Origin: Mariprofundaceae bacterium
Lineage (GTDB): Bacteria > Pseudomonadota > Zetaproteobacteria > Mariprofundales > Mariprofundaceae
Assembly: GCA_030950825.1 (NCBI GenBank)
Contig: JAUZQT010000007.1
Coordinates: forward strand, 1-18,938
DNA: 18,938 nt
Reading direction: 5' to 3'
Position numbers and translations under genes: made by a program
The notes under the pieces: generated by a model
What the model was told of the DNA's origin: nothing
Database searches by the model: none
What the model saw: the letters and a program-made list of their open reading frames with translations, nothing else
Shown here: in pieces, positions 8,068 through 14,398 of the stretch
How positions within the stretch are numbered: position 1 is the stretch's first letter
Layout of the letters: the number at the start of each line of letters is the position of its first letter

Positions 8068-8359
8068 GGCTCTTTTGAATTTTAAGTGGGTAAGAATCAT
8101 AATTTTGACATCTTGTTAGAAATTAGGGTAATCATATCACAATTAGATATTCACCCAGTCACTATGCTCTTCTGATGTTAAAATGAGCTTCAAAATTGCC
8201 TAGAATGCTTGTCCTGCGGAGCCGCACGTCGCCCTTCCTCGAATGAGGGAGGCGTGCGGCTTTGCAGGATTAGCATTCGACAGCTTGTTTTGTGGTGAGT
8301 CATTGAGCTTGCTTATCCCCCTATGAATTTTGCCTACCCATTTAGAATTTGAAAGAGCC
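8068..8359. mobile_element. 292-bp MITE-like element with ISL3-type inverted ends
   Basis: GGCTCTTTTGAATTTTAAGT followed by GGGTA at the left is mirrored at the right by TACCCATTTAGAATTTGAAA followed by GAGCC: about 22 of 27 positions pair as an inverted repeat. The GGCTCTTT start is typical of ISL3-family ends (recalled family feature). There is no ORF inside, so this is a non-autonomous derivative. The interior carries a striking 76-nt hairpin (8203-8278). No 8-bp target duplication could be recognised. Confidence 0.65.
8203..8278. repeat. Near-perfect 76-nt GC-rich hairpin inside the MITE-like element
   Basis: Successive arms pair across the centre: GAATGCT (8203-8209) with AGCATTC (8272-8278), TCCTGC (8212-8217) with GCAGGA (8264-8269), AGCCGCACG (8220-8228) with CGTGCGGCT (8253-8261), and an apical CCTTCCTC/GAGGGAGG stem (one G-U) closing a GAAT tetraloop. 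The arms are separated by symmetrical 2-base internal loops. It is far more GC-rich than its surroundings. Confidence 0.85.
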
Positions 8360-8495
8360 TAATTTTTAATATGCAGCGGATATAGGAAATAAGGCCGCTA
8401 CTCACACGCTTTATGAAAAAGTACCTGAAAATTGGCGAAGGTATTGACAAAGGGGAAGTTATTTTTTAGCCACACGCTTCAAGGCTTGGCAAATG

Positions 8496-8736
8496 GTAAC
8501 TATTCAGCATAATTAAAAAATAAGCAGTAGCAGCGGAACTTACCTATGACTTATCCCGCAGCCTACTCAAATATGCATTTATTTCGTCATCCTCAAGTGC
8601 TCGTATTGAGGATCCATGATAAACACGCCTGTTTTATAATGGATTCCCAATACAGTTGGGTTGCTGAGCTTGTCGAAGCAGGAATGACGGTTTTCATGGG
8701 TTAGCAGGATACCTTATAAACATGCTGAATAGTTAC
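8496..8736. repeat. 241-bp segment bounded by perfect 15-bp inverted repeats
   Basis: GTAACTATTCAGCAT at 8496-8510 is exactly reverse-complemented at 8722-8736. The enclosed sequence has no credible ORF but contains the palindromic repeat at 8585-8689. The arrangement suggests a non-autonomous element or IS relic with a second repeat nested inside. The ATGCTGAATA end motif recurs at 8786-8795, just before secB. Confidence 0.55.
8585..8689. repeat. 105-bp palindromic intergenic repeat
   Basis: The outer arms CGTCAT (8585-8590) and ATGACG (8684-8689) are complementary. Within them are CCTCAA/TTGAGG, GGATCCAT/ATGGATTCC and CCCAA/TTGGG hairpins. The combination CGTCATnCT...AGCTTGTCGAAGCAGGAATG resembles short palindromic repeats scattered between genes in many proteobacteria (from memory). 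Multiplicity in this genome cannot be tested here. Confidence 0.5.
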
Positions 8737-8749
8737 GGCAAATGTTGGA

Positions 8750-8782
8750 TTGAGGCAAGCTCCCTGATAACGTTTGCCTCAA
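8750..8782 (+). promoter_or_regulatory. Stem-loop just upstream of secB
   Basis: TTGAGGCAA (8750-8758) and TTGCCTCAA (8774-8782) form a perfect 9-bp stem with a 15-nt loop, ending 31 bp before the secB start. No T-run follows, so it is not a standard terminator. It could be a leader hairpin or operator, or part of the neighbouring repeat cluster. Confidence 0.35.
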
Positions 8783-8813
8783 ATAATGCTGAATAAACAA
8801 AATGGAGAAAAAC

Positions 8814-9293
8814 ATGCCCGATGAACAAGTAAACAATGAAGCGCCAATATTAAGCCTACAAAAGATTTATGTGAGAGACATCTCTTTTGAAAACCCAAAT
8901 GCACCTGATATTTTTGTTGCAGAGGGGTTGCAACCGAATGTTGAAATGAATATTAGCGTCGGCAGCAAACTCATCAGTGATGACCACTGGGAAGTATCAC
9001 TGAAAATTAATGCAAAAATGCAAGATAAAAGCAGTGACAAGGTTCTATTCGAAGTAGAAGTTGAGCAATCAGCCCTATTCTTTATTAAGAATGTACCTGA
9101 AGATCATATTCGCCCTGTTCTTTGCATTGAGTGCCCAGGTATTATTTTTCCATTCACACGCCAGCTTATCAGCCAGCTCACATTGGACGGAGGCTTCATG
9201 CCGCTTTTACTGGAGCCAGTCAATTTTCGTGTTTTGTATGAAGCCAACCTACAAGCCGAAAGCGAACAGCAAGAAAACTCGCGCCTTCAATAA
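8814..9293 (+). CDS. secB: Protein-export chaperone SecB
   Basis: A cytoplasmic tetrameric chaperone that keeps outer-membrane and periplasmic precursors unfolded and hands them to SecA. The family pattern is clear: L-x-x-Q-x-I-Y-V-R-D-I-S-F-E-N-P-N-A-P near residues 13-35, C-P-G-I-I-F-P-F-T-R around 103-112 and the L-x-P-V-N-F block around 135. The GGAG at 8804-8807 lies six bases before the ATG at 8814, so that codon is chosen over the in-frame ATG at 8802, which overlaps the ribosome-binding site; this gives 159 aa, typical for the family. It opens a plus-strand group with hemF and dksA, though gaps of 117 and 322 bp suggest separate transcripts. Confidence 0.95.
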   Translation: MPDEQVNNEAPILSLQKIYVRDISFENPNAPDIFVAEGLQPNVEMNISVGSKLISDDHWEVSLKINAKMQDKSSDKVLFEVEVEQSALFFIKNVPEDHIRPVLCIECPGIIFPFTRQLISQLTLDGGFMPLLLEPVNFRVLYEANLQAESEQQENSRLQ

Positions 9294-9410
9294 AACTTGA
9301 TAGCCTGCTAAACCTCGTGGTGCTTATTCAGGTTAGCTGTCACCACCGTTTGGTGGGCTCAATCCATCAAAAAAGACCCTTTTTATACCAATACCATCAG
9401 AGATTATTTT

Positions 9411-10451
9411 ATGCACCGTATTCCCGCACAATCAAAGCAAGCCGAACAGGCCTATGAATTGGCCAGTCGTTTACAGCAACGCTTTGTTCAAGGCTTGGAA
9501 AAAATATCAAAAGACTTGACCTGTAGGCAAGCTTTTGAAGCCGTTGAATGGTTTCGTGATGAAGGCCTGCATGGTGGGGGCATTCGCTATACAACGGCCG
9601 ATGGTGATTTGTTCGGGCGCGGATCTGTGAATGTGTCGCAAGTTCACTATGATGAAAACCCTGAAAAGAAATTAGGTTCTGCAACTGCTCTTTCAACGAT
9701 TATTCACCCATGCAGCCCTCATGCGCCTTCTGTCCATATCCATATCAGCTGGACTGCGACGAAAGGCGGTGAGGGCTACTGGCGAATGATGGCAGATTTG
9801 AATCCTGCCATCGAAAATCCTGCTTCCACGCAACAGTTTATGAATGCCATGAGAGCAGCGGCTGGCGAAGATTATGAAGAAGGCATGGCGCAAGGTGATC
9901 GCTATTTTTATATTCCTGTTTTGAAACGTCATCGTGGTGCGGCGCACTTTTACCTTGAACAATATAATAGTGGCAATGCTGCAAAGGATCGCGCTTTGGC
10001 TGCAAGCATTGGAGATGTTGCCATTGATGTCTATTTGGATATTCTGGCAACAACATTGCAAAAAAACATCGTTGTTAGTGAGGCTGATAAGGCAACACAG
10101 CTCACTTATCATTCCTTGTACTTCTTGCAGGTTTTAACCCTCGACCGAGGCACAACCACGGGTCTTATGGTACATGATCAAAATGACATTGGTATTTTAG
10201 CTTCATTGCCAGCATATATAAACCGTGATTTACTTTTATCTTGGGTAGAAAAAATGCCCGAACCGCAAGGTCAGTTGTTGGCGGCACTTATTTCTGCACT
10301 ACCAACAACGCCCCTTTGCCTTATTAATAATAGCGTCAAACAGGCATTGGCAGATATTTCACGCCAGCATTACTGCAAGCACCCAGAAGCCTTAGCGATG
10401 CAGGCTTCTGGCAATGTCACCCCAACCACTGTGAAAAACCATCACGAATAG
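9411..10451 (+). CDS. Divergent oxygen-dependent coproporphyrinogen III oxidase (HemF-like)
   Basis: This 346-residue protein aligns in outline with HemF, which oxidatively decarboxylates coproporphyrinogen III to protoporphyrinogen IX in haem synthesis. Recognisable blocks are WFRDEG (47-52), GSVNVSQVH (71-79), HPCSPHAPSVHIHISW (99-114; HemF usually has N-P-x-x-P-x-V-P-T-x-H-x-N), ADLNP (128-132), HRG (174-176) and LDRGTTTGL (244-252; usually YDRGTxFGL) followed by SLPA. Against the family, the W-W-F-G-G-G-A-D-L block reads YWRMMADL and the R-G-x-G-G-I-F-F-D segment is replaced by RGAAHFYLEQ. It is some 45 residues longer than E. coli HemF, mainly at the C-terminus. It is either a diverged true HemF or a paralogue with altered substrate. 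ATG 9411 has only a weak ribosome-binding site (AGAG). Confidence 0.75.
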   Translation: MHRIPAQSKQAEQAYELASRLQQRFVQGLEKISKDLTCRQAFEAVEWFRDEGLHGGGIRYTTADGDLFGRGSVNVSQVHYDENPEKKLGSATALSTIIHPCSPHAPSVHIHISWTATKGGEGYWRMMADLNPAIENPASTQQFMNAMRAAAGEDYEEGMAQGDRYFYIPVLKRHRGAAHFYLEQYNSGNAAKDRALAASIGDVAIDVYLDILATTLQKNIVVSEADKATQLTYHSLYFLQVLTLDRGTTTGLMVHDQNDIGILASLPAYINRDLLLSWVEKMPEPQGQLLAALISALPTTPLCLINNSVKQALADISRQHYCKHPEALAMQASGNVTPTTVKNHHE

Positions 10452-10773
10452 AGCGGTTCTTTCATCTTGCTTTACAGGGTTCAAAAAAGGAAATAAACGA
10501 TTACTGACATACATGATAGATGTGCTTGCGCTGTGTTTTGGGATAATAGCATTATTATAACACAGAGATATATTCGTTAGAGCATTGATTTATATGCTTT
10601 TTTAATCCATCAACCCTATCAAAACAAAGCTCAGATTGATATTTTTTAATGGTACGTTAAGGTTCTCGGATTTTTAACGCTGTGCCTGATAAAAAGTCAT
10701 GGTAATATAAGTGGTAATGGTCTACAATCTATTCGCGTTGAGTGATGGAAGCTATGGACATGGAGGCAAAACG
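10452..10773 (+). other. 322-bp intergenic region between hemF-like gene and dksA
   Basis: No gene is credible here. It contains a stem-loop at 10531-10565 (CTGTGTT ... AACACAG with an inner ATAAT/ATTAT stem), a weak terminator-like hairpin at 10581-10603, and AT-rich sequence ahead of dksA in which the dksA promoter presumably lies (a TAATAT at 10703-10708 is a possible -10, without a convincing -35). Confidence 0.5.
10581..10603 (+). terminator. Weak rho-independent-type terminator after the hemF-like gene
   Basis: AGCAT (10581-10585) pairs with ATGCT (10594-10598), followed by a run of six T. The five-pair stem is weak and AT-rich, and it lies 130 bp after the hemF-like stop, so the call is tentative. 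Confidence 0.35.
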
Positions 10774-11142
10774 ATGGCTCTAACAAAAAAACAATTAGAA
10801 GCATTCGAAAAACAATTATGTGATTGGCGTGATGATTTGGAAGGCGCTCAAAACGAAAGCATGCATGCAATGCATGAGGAAGAGCAGACGGCATTTCCAG
10901 ACCCTACGGACCAAGCAAGCGTTGAAACAGATCGTAATTTTGATTTGCGCATTAAAGGCCGTGAACGCCGCCTGATTCGTAAAGTTGAAAAAACTATTAT
11001 GCGCTTAAGAGAAGGCGAGTTTGGCTCGTGTGAAGGGTGTGGTGGTGATATTGGTTTAAAGCGCTTGCAAGCACGCCCTGTTACAACCCTTTGTATTGAT
11101 TGTAAAACAGAGCAAGAACAGGAAGAGCGTACGCATATTTAG
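10774..11142 (+). CDS. dksA: RNA polymerase-binding transcription factor DksA
   Basis: A 122-residue protein that enters the RNA polymerase secondary channel and, with ppGpp, reprograms transcription (stringent response). The coiled-coil tip FPDPTD supplies the two functional aspartates (D43, D46). The C4 zinc finger is C86-x2-C89-x17-C107-x2-C110 within CEGCGGDIGLKRLQARP ... CIDCK, very close to E. coli DksA. The N-terminus is about 30 residues shorter than in E. coli (151 aa). The start at 10774 is preferred because GGAGG lies seven bases upstream (10762-10766); a longer in-frame ORF from 10711 lacks both homology and a ribosome-binding site. It stands alone, with a remnant-rich region downstream. 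Confidence 0.93.
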   Translation: MALTKKQLEAFEKQLCDWRDDLEGAQNESMHAMHEEEQTAFPDPTDQASVETDRNFDLRIKGRERRLIRKVEKTIMRLREGEFGSCEGCGGDIGLKRLQARPVTTLCIDCKTEQEQEERTHI

Positions 11143-11209
11143 AAAAATACCAGCAGCTCAGATCATCACTGGTTTGCCTGATATGTTCATTTAGGCGATG
11201 TTGGAGTAT

Positions 11210-11279
11210 GCGTATCCGGGGTCAGGTCTAGTATTGCGCATTTAGCGTATCCGGGGTTAGGTCTAGTATTGCGCATTTA
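11210..11279. repeat. Two tandem 35-bp repeats with CCGGGGTCAGGTCTAG core
   Basis: Positions 11210-11244 and 11245-11279 are identical except for one C-to-T change (GGTCAGG/GGTTAGG), and a third copy begins with GCG at 11280. The motif GGGGTCAGGTCT...TTGCGCAT is reminiscent of sequences flanking IS200-like/REP-associated tyrosine transposase genes in many bacteria (from memory). No such transposase is in the window. Confidence 0.85.
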
Positions 11280-11361
11280 GCGTTGTTAAAGGCTATGTCG
11301 CAAAATACTGTTGAAATTATAACTACTGAAGGCGTATAGTGTATTTACGGTGGTGAATATC

Positions 11362-11646
11362 ATGAAAGAAATAGATTTTAACGCTTGGATAGCAGTATTA
11401 CTTCAAATGACAGGTAGTCAACGAGATAGGGTTCGAGAGCAGCTAGGATCAAAGGCAAATAGTGACCTAGGCCTGAAGCTGATTGAGCAAAGTTTTACAG
11501 AGCAACAAAAATGTCCTTATTGTACTTGTAAGGAGCTGTATTCATGGGGTAAAAGCAGTGGTCTTCAGCAGGATCCAGGCTTTTCTATTATCATATTTAT
11601 GCGGCTTATAACGAAGGTATCCATTATTGCCATGCCAGAACAGTAG
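11362..11646 (+). pseudogene. IS1595-family (ISXO2-like) transposase, N-terminal remnant
   Basis: From ATG 11362, preceded by GGTGG, the frame encodes an N-terminus with L-x-x-M-T-x-x-Q-R-x-x-x and then KCPYCTCKELYSWGKSSGLQ, the zinc-ribbon start typical of IS1595/ISXO2-type transposases (usually continuing R-Y-R-C-K-x-C-x-K-T-F-N). Similarity stops at SSGLQ (about 11568); the next 25 residues are unrelated and end at a TAG, so the second half of the zinc ribbon and the whole DDE catalytic domain are missing. A deletion of most of the IS is the simplest reading. Confidence 0.7.
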
Positions 11647-11690
11647 CGTGACTGACAAAATAAGCAAATAAGAAAGCCTGACCCACAGGA

Positions 11691-11771
11691 CTTTATCCGC
11701 AACGAATTATTTGCCGGTCGACCGTATCCTTTGGTACGGCATTCCCGGCAAAAAAATCATTGCAAATAAAG
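11691..11771. repeat. 81-bp extended palindrome
   Basis: Arms pair outward-in: CTTTAT (11691-11696) with ATAAAG (11766-11771), GCAA with TTGC, TTTGCCGG (around 11710-11717) with CCGGCAAA (around 11745-11752), and CCGTA with TACGG at the tip. It sits downstream of leuA in the leuA orientation, so it might act as a transcript end, but its shape and its sharing of CTTTATCCGCAA with the interior of the 89-bp MITE suggest a mobile repeat. Confidence 0.7.
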
Positions 11772-11778
11772 ATTCTTC

Positions 11779-11814
11779 GCAATCATCACAACGATTTATG
11801 AATTATTCAGGTTA
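11779..11814. repeat. Dispersed repeat, copy C (right half-element)
   Basis: GCAATCATCACAACGATTTA followed by TGAATTATTCAGGTTA is identical over 36 bases to the reverse complement of 2674-2709 from the complete element. The matching left end is not found upstream; instead the 81-bp palindrome is 7 bp away. It lies 47 bp beyond the leuA stop codon. Confidence 0.85.
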
Positions 11815-11861
11815 GACAGCGGTTAAAAGATTTACTGTCCCCAATTTACGTCGGTACTTTT

Positions 11862-13406
11862 TTACACGCCTGAATATTGCGCATGAACCTCACGGGCATG
11901 CATATTTGGAAGCTTATTTAATGCTGCAATAAGTGCCTTGGCAGATGCCACAACAATATCGGTATCTGAACCTTGCCCGTTGACGATTAAGTCCTCATTT
12001 TGCAGGCGTACACTGACTTCTCCCTGCGCATCAGTGCCTGCGGTGATCGCATTCACCGAATACAACAATAGGCGGCCATTAGGCTCAACCAATGATTTAA
12101 TGGCTTTAAAGGCAGCATCGACAGGGCCATCACCTTCCGCTGTTGCTTTATGTCTTACCCCTTCAATATCTAAACTAACAGCGGCAACAGGCGCATCTTT
12201 GGTGCCCGATGCGGCATGTAGGCTGACTAATTTAATGCGCTCCATATTTACTTCGGAGTCATCCGACAAAATAGTCATCAAATCTTCATCAAAGATATCC
12301 TTCTTTTTATCAGCAAGCTTTTTAAAGCGTTCAAAGACCGCGTTCAGACCCTTGTCATCCAATGCAACACCCAAGTCGGTATAGCGCGCTGTTAAAGCCG
12401 CCCGTCCAGAATGTTTTCCCAATACCATGCGGTTGGTGCTCCACCCTACTGATTCAGGGGTCATGATTTCATAGGTTTGCTTGTGTTTTAAAACCCCATC
12501 TTGGTGAATGCCCGATTCGTGGGCAAAAGCATTGGCGCCGACAATTGCTTTGTTTGCCTGTATGGGCATACCTGTGACTTGGCTGACCATTTTTGACGTT
12601 GGTACAATTCTGGAGGTATCAATAGCCGTTTCAATATGATAATGATCAGCACGGGTTTTCAAAGCCATGACGACTTCTTCCAAAGCAGCATTGCCTGCAC
12701 GCTCGCCCAAACCATTCAAGGTACATTCCACCTGACGCGCACCTGCTTCAACTGCGGCCAAAGAGTTCGCAACAGCCAAGCCCAAATCATTGTGACAATG
12801 CACTGAGAAAATCGCCTCATCGGAATTGGGAACACGCTCAATTAATGTTTTAATACGATGACCAAATTCAACGGGTGTCATATAACCCACAGTATCAGGA
12901 ATATTAATCACCCTTGCTCCCGCTTTAATAGTTGCTTCAACAATACGGCATAAAAAATCAATATCTGAACGTCCAGCATCTTCAGCAGAAAACTCGACTT
13001 CAGCAACCAAAGAACGTGCTTGCATCACGGCCTCAATAGCACGCTGCACCACTTGATCAGGGCTCATGCGTAACTTGGCCGCCATATGGATAGGGCTGGT
13101 CGCAATGAAGGTATGGATACGGGCGCGCTCACCAGCCGCTTTAACAGCTTCACCTGCGCGCTCAATATCTTTGGGGTGGGCACGAGCCAAGGCTGCAATG
13201 TGGGGGCCTTGTACTTCTTTGGCGATACGCTGAACGGCCTCAAAATCTCCTGGTGACGCAATAGGAAAGCCTGCCTCAATCACATCCACGCCCAAAGCGG
13301 ATAAACCGTGTGCAACGCGTAGCTTCTCTTCAATATTCATGGAACAGCCTGGTGATTGTTCACCATCCCGCAATGTGGTATCAAAAATATATAAGCGATC
13401 AGACAT
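11862..13406 (-). CDS. leuA: 2-isopropylmalate synthase (LeuA)
   Basis: A 514-residue enzyme condensing acetyl-CoA with 2-oxoisovalerate, the committed step of leucine synthesis, normally a cytoplasmic dimer inhibited by leucine. FDTTLRDGEQSPG (8-20) is the HMGL-like signature with the metal-binding aspartate. HCHNDLG supplies the metal-binding histidines, GLGERAGNAALEE is the second signature, and the C-terminal third is the LeuA dimerisation/regulatory domain. Length matches E. coli LeuA (523). The ATG at 13406 is chosen because GAGGAG precedes it by about 7 bases and homology begins there; the open frame back to 13577 is the attenuator region, not protein. Expression appears controlled by leucine attenuation (see 13422-13626). 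Confidence 0.97.
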   Translation of the reverse strand: MSDRLYIFDTTLRDGEQSPGCSMNIEEKLRVAHGLSALGVDVIEAGFPIASPGDFEAVQRIAKEVQGPHIAALARAHPKDIERAGEAVKAAGERARIHTFIATSPIHMAAKLRMSPDQVVQRAIEAVMQARSLVAEVEFSAEDAGRSDIDFLCRIVEATIKAGARVINIPDTVGYMTPVEFGHRIKTLIERVPNSDEAIFSVHCHNDLGLAVANSLAAVEAGARQVECTLNGLGERAGNAALEEVVMALKTRADHYHIETAIDTSRIVPTSKMVSQVTGMPIQANKAIVGANAFAHESGIHQDGVLKHKQTYEIMTPESVGWSTNRMVLGKHSGRAALTARYTDLGVALDDKGLNAVFERFKKLADKKKDIFDEDLMTILSDDSEVNMERIKLVSLHAASGTKDAPVAAVSLDIEGVRHKATAEGDGPVDAAFKAIKSLVEPNGRLLLYSVNAITAGTDAQGEVSVRLQNEDLIVNGQGSDTDIVVASAKALIAALNKLPNMHAREVHAQYSGV

Positions 13407-13421
13407 ATGTATCTCCTCAAT

Positions 13422-13450
13422 AAAAAAAGCCGCGGGGGTTAACCGCGGCT
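13422..13450 (-). terminator. leuA attenuator (rho-independent terminator with competing antiterminator)
   Basis: On the minus strand AGCCGCGG (13450-13443) and CCGCGGCT (13435-13428) form a perfect 8-bp GC stem with a 7-nt loop, followed by seven T (through 13422), 16 bp before the leuA ATG. TACGAGCC (13454-13447), which overlaps the stem's left arm, is exactly complementary to GGCTCGTA at 13501-13494 in the leader, giving a mutually exclusive antiterminator. Confidence 0.88.
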
Positions 13451-13483
13451 CGTAAAAAAACATGACTAAATAAGAATGTAAAT

Positions 13484-13561
13484 TCAGTCCGCGTACGAGC
13501 CAGCACAGCGCAGAAGTTGCGTGCGATTCAAAAAGAGCAGGTACTGGGTAAAACACTTCAT
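13484..13561 (-). CDS. Putative leu leader peptide (25 aa)
   Basis: An ATG at 13561 opens a 25-codon ORF, MKCFTQYLLFLNRTQLLRCA then GSYAD, with five leucines (positions 8, 9, 11, 16, 17), ending TGA at 13484-13486. A ribosome stalled at Leu16-17 would leave the antiterminator strand (13501-13494) just free, while one reaching the stop codon would cover it, exactly the geometry of amino-acid attenuation. Weak points: no clear ribosome-binding site precedes the ATG, and leucine density is lower than in E. coli leuL. Confidence 0.55.
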   Translation of the reverse strand: MKCFTQYLLFLNRTQLLRCAGSYAD

Positions 13562-13594
13562 GGCGCGGAGTATGCACGCAGCAAGCTTACAAGG

Positions 13595-14398
13595 TCAATT
13601 ATCATTTTGATGATTGCCTTGATCAACTGTGTTTTTTTCTTTTTTCTTTCGCGCCTTTCGCCGTGCCAGCCGGCAGCGTTGAGCCTTTTGATTCTGCCAA
13701 ACACTCAACATCGGGCCATGTAAAATATATGCCATAAACACTGCAAACAAGATGCGGTATGGGTCTGTCATCACCAATACAATGGCAATCATCATGACGA
13801 CTACGACAGTAAAAGAGCGTTTTTCTTTCAAATCCACATCTTTGCCCGACATAAAACGAACGCCACTAATCATTAGCCATGCTAAAAATACAGCAATAGC
13901 ACCCCAGAGCCAGCTAATAGGATCCATATTGCCTTTCTCATGAAAGAGCACAGCCGAAGCAATGAGCAGTGCGGTTGCTGGTGTCGGCAAGCCCTGAAAA
14001 TATTTTTTGTCTTGAATCGCCATTTGAGTATTAAAACGAGCCAAGCGCAGAGCAGAGCATGCCGCAATCAGAAAAGCTGCCAGCCAGCCCAGCTTACCCA
14101 ACGGTGTTAGCGCCCATAGGTAAATCAGCACAGCCGGTGCAATACCAAAGGAAGTCATATCACACAATGAGTCTAGTTCAGCACCAAAGGCCGTTTCAGC
14201 ATTTAACAAACGTGCAACACGACCATCCAACATATCGAAAACAGCTGCGGCGATGATCGTCCATGCTGCCAGTTCATACTTCCCTTGAATTGCCGCAATC
14301 AGTGCATAAAAGCCAGCAAACAAGCCCATAATGGTGAATAAACTGGGTAGTATGTAAATACCACGCCGCATATTGATTGCTGTGCTGGCTTTTTTCAT
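13595..14398 (-). CDS. pssA: CDP-diacylglycerol--serine O-phosphatidyltransferase
   Basis: A 267-residue inner-membrane enzyme joining CDP-diacylglycerol and serine to give phosphatidylserine. The CDP-alcohol phosphotransferase motif is complete: D58-G59-x2-A62-R63-x8-G72-x3-D76-x3-D80 (DGRVARLLNAETAFGAELDS onward). Around it are several membrane segments (about 12-35, 42-56, 83-115, 135-185, 195-235). The tail after about residue 240 is very basic (RRKARKKKEK). Its ATG overlaps the psd stop by 4 bp (ATGA), so the two steps to phosphatidylethanolamine are translationally coupled. The 3' end contains the leuA promoter. Confidence 0.95.
   Translation of the reverse strand: MKKASTAINMRRGIYILPSLFTIMGLFAGFYALIAAIQGKYELAAWTIIAAAVFDMLDGRVARLLNAETAFGAELDSLCDMTSFGIAPAVLIYLWALTPLGKLGWLAAFLIAACSALRLARFNTQMAIQDKKYFQGLPTPATALLIASAVLFHEKGNMDPISWLWGAIAVFLAWLMISGVRFMSGKDVDLKEKRSFTVVVVMMIAIVLVMTDPYRILFAVFMAYILHGPMLSVWQNQKAQRCRLARRKARKKKEKNTVDQGNHQNDN
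13598..13626 (-). promoter_or_regulatory. Candidate sigma70 promoter for leu leader and leuA
   Basis: On the minus strand TTGATC (13626-13621), a 17-bp spacer and GATAAT (13603-13598) form a good sigma70 promoter overlapping the pssA stop. It would start the transcript some 30 bases before the leader ATG. A second pair further on (TTGACC, then CATACT) is possible but would start at or near the leader ATG. Confidence 0.6.

Noticed and set aside
8060..8367. 8-bp target duplication around the ISL3-like element
   Set aside because: The flanks ATTTTGAG and TAATTTTT do not match, so no duplication is claimed.
8395..8470. Short ORF with RFMKKYLKIGEGIDKGEVIF
   Set aside because: About 25 codons between repeat elements with no ribosome-binding site or recognisable family; too little to support a gene.
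8585..8689. CRISPR-like repeat
   Set aside because: Only a single palindromic unit with internal hairpins is present; there are no regularly spaced repeats or spacers.
9324..9336. TTATTCAGGTTAG match to the dispersed repeat end
   Set aside because: Only 13 bases match and the rest of the module is absent; could be a decayed end or chance, so not listed as a copy.
9343..9356. CCACC/GGTGG stem-loop after secB as a terminator
   Set aside because: Five-pair stem with no following T-run; a nearby AAAAAG/CTTTTT hairpin is also too weak to call.
11938..12384. 148-aa plus-strand ORF inside leuA
   Set aside because: Fully antisense to the conserved LeuA coding sequence, with serine-rich composition typical of shadow frames.
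13407..13577. 57-residue N-terminal extension of LeuA
   Set aside because: The frame is open by chance through the attenuator; homology and a strong ribosome-binding site both start at 13406.
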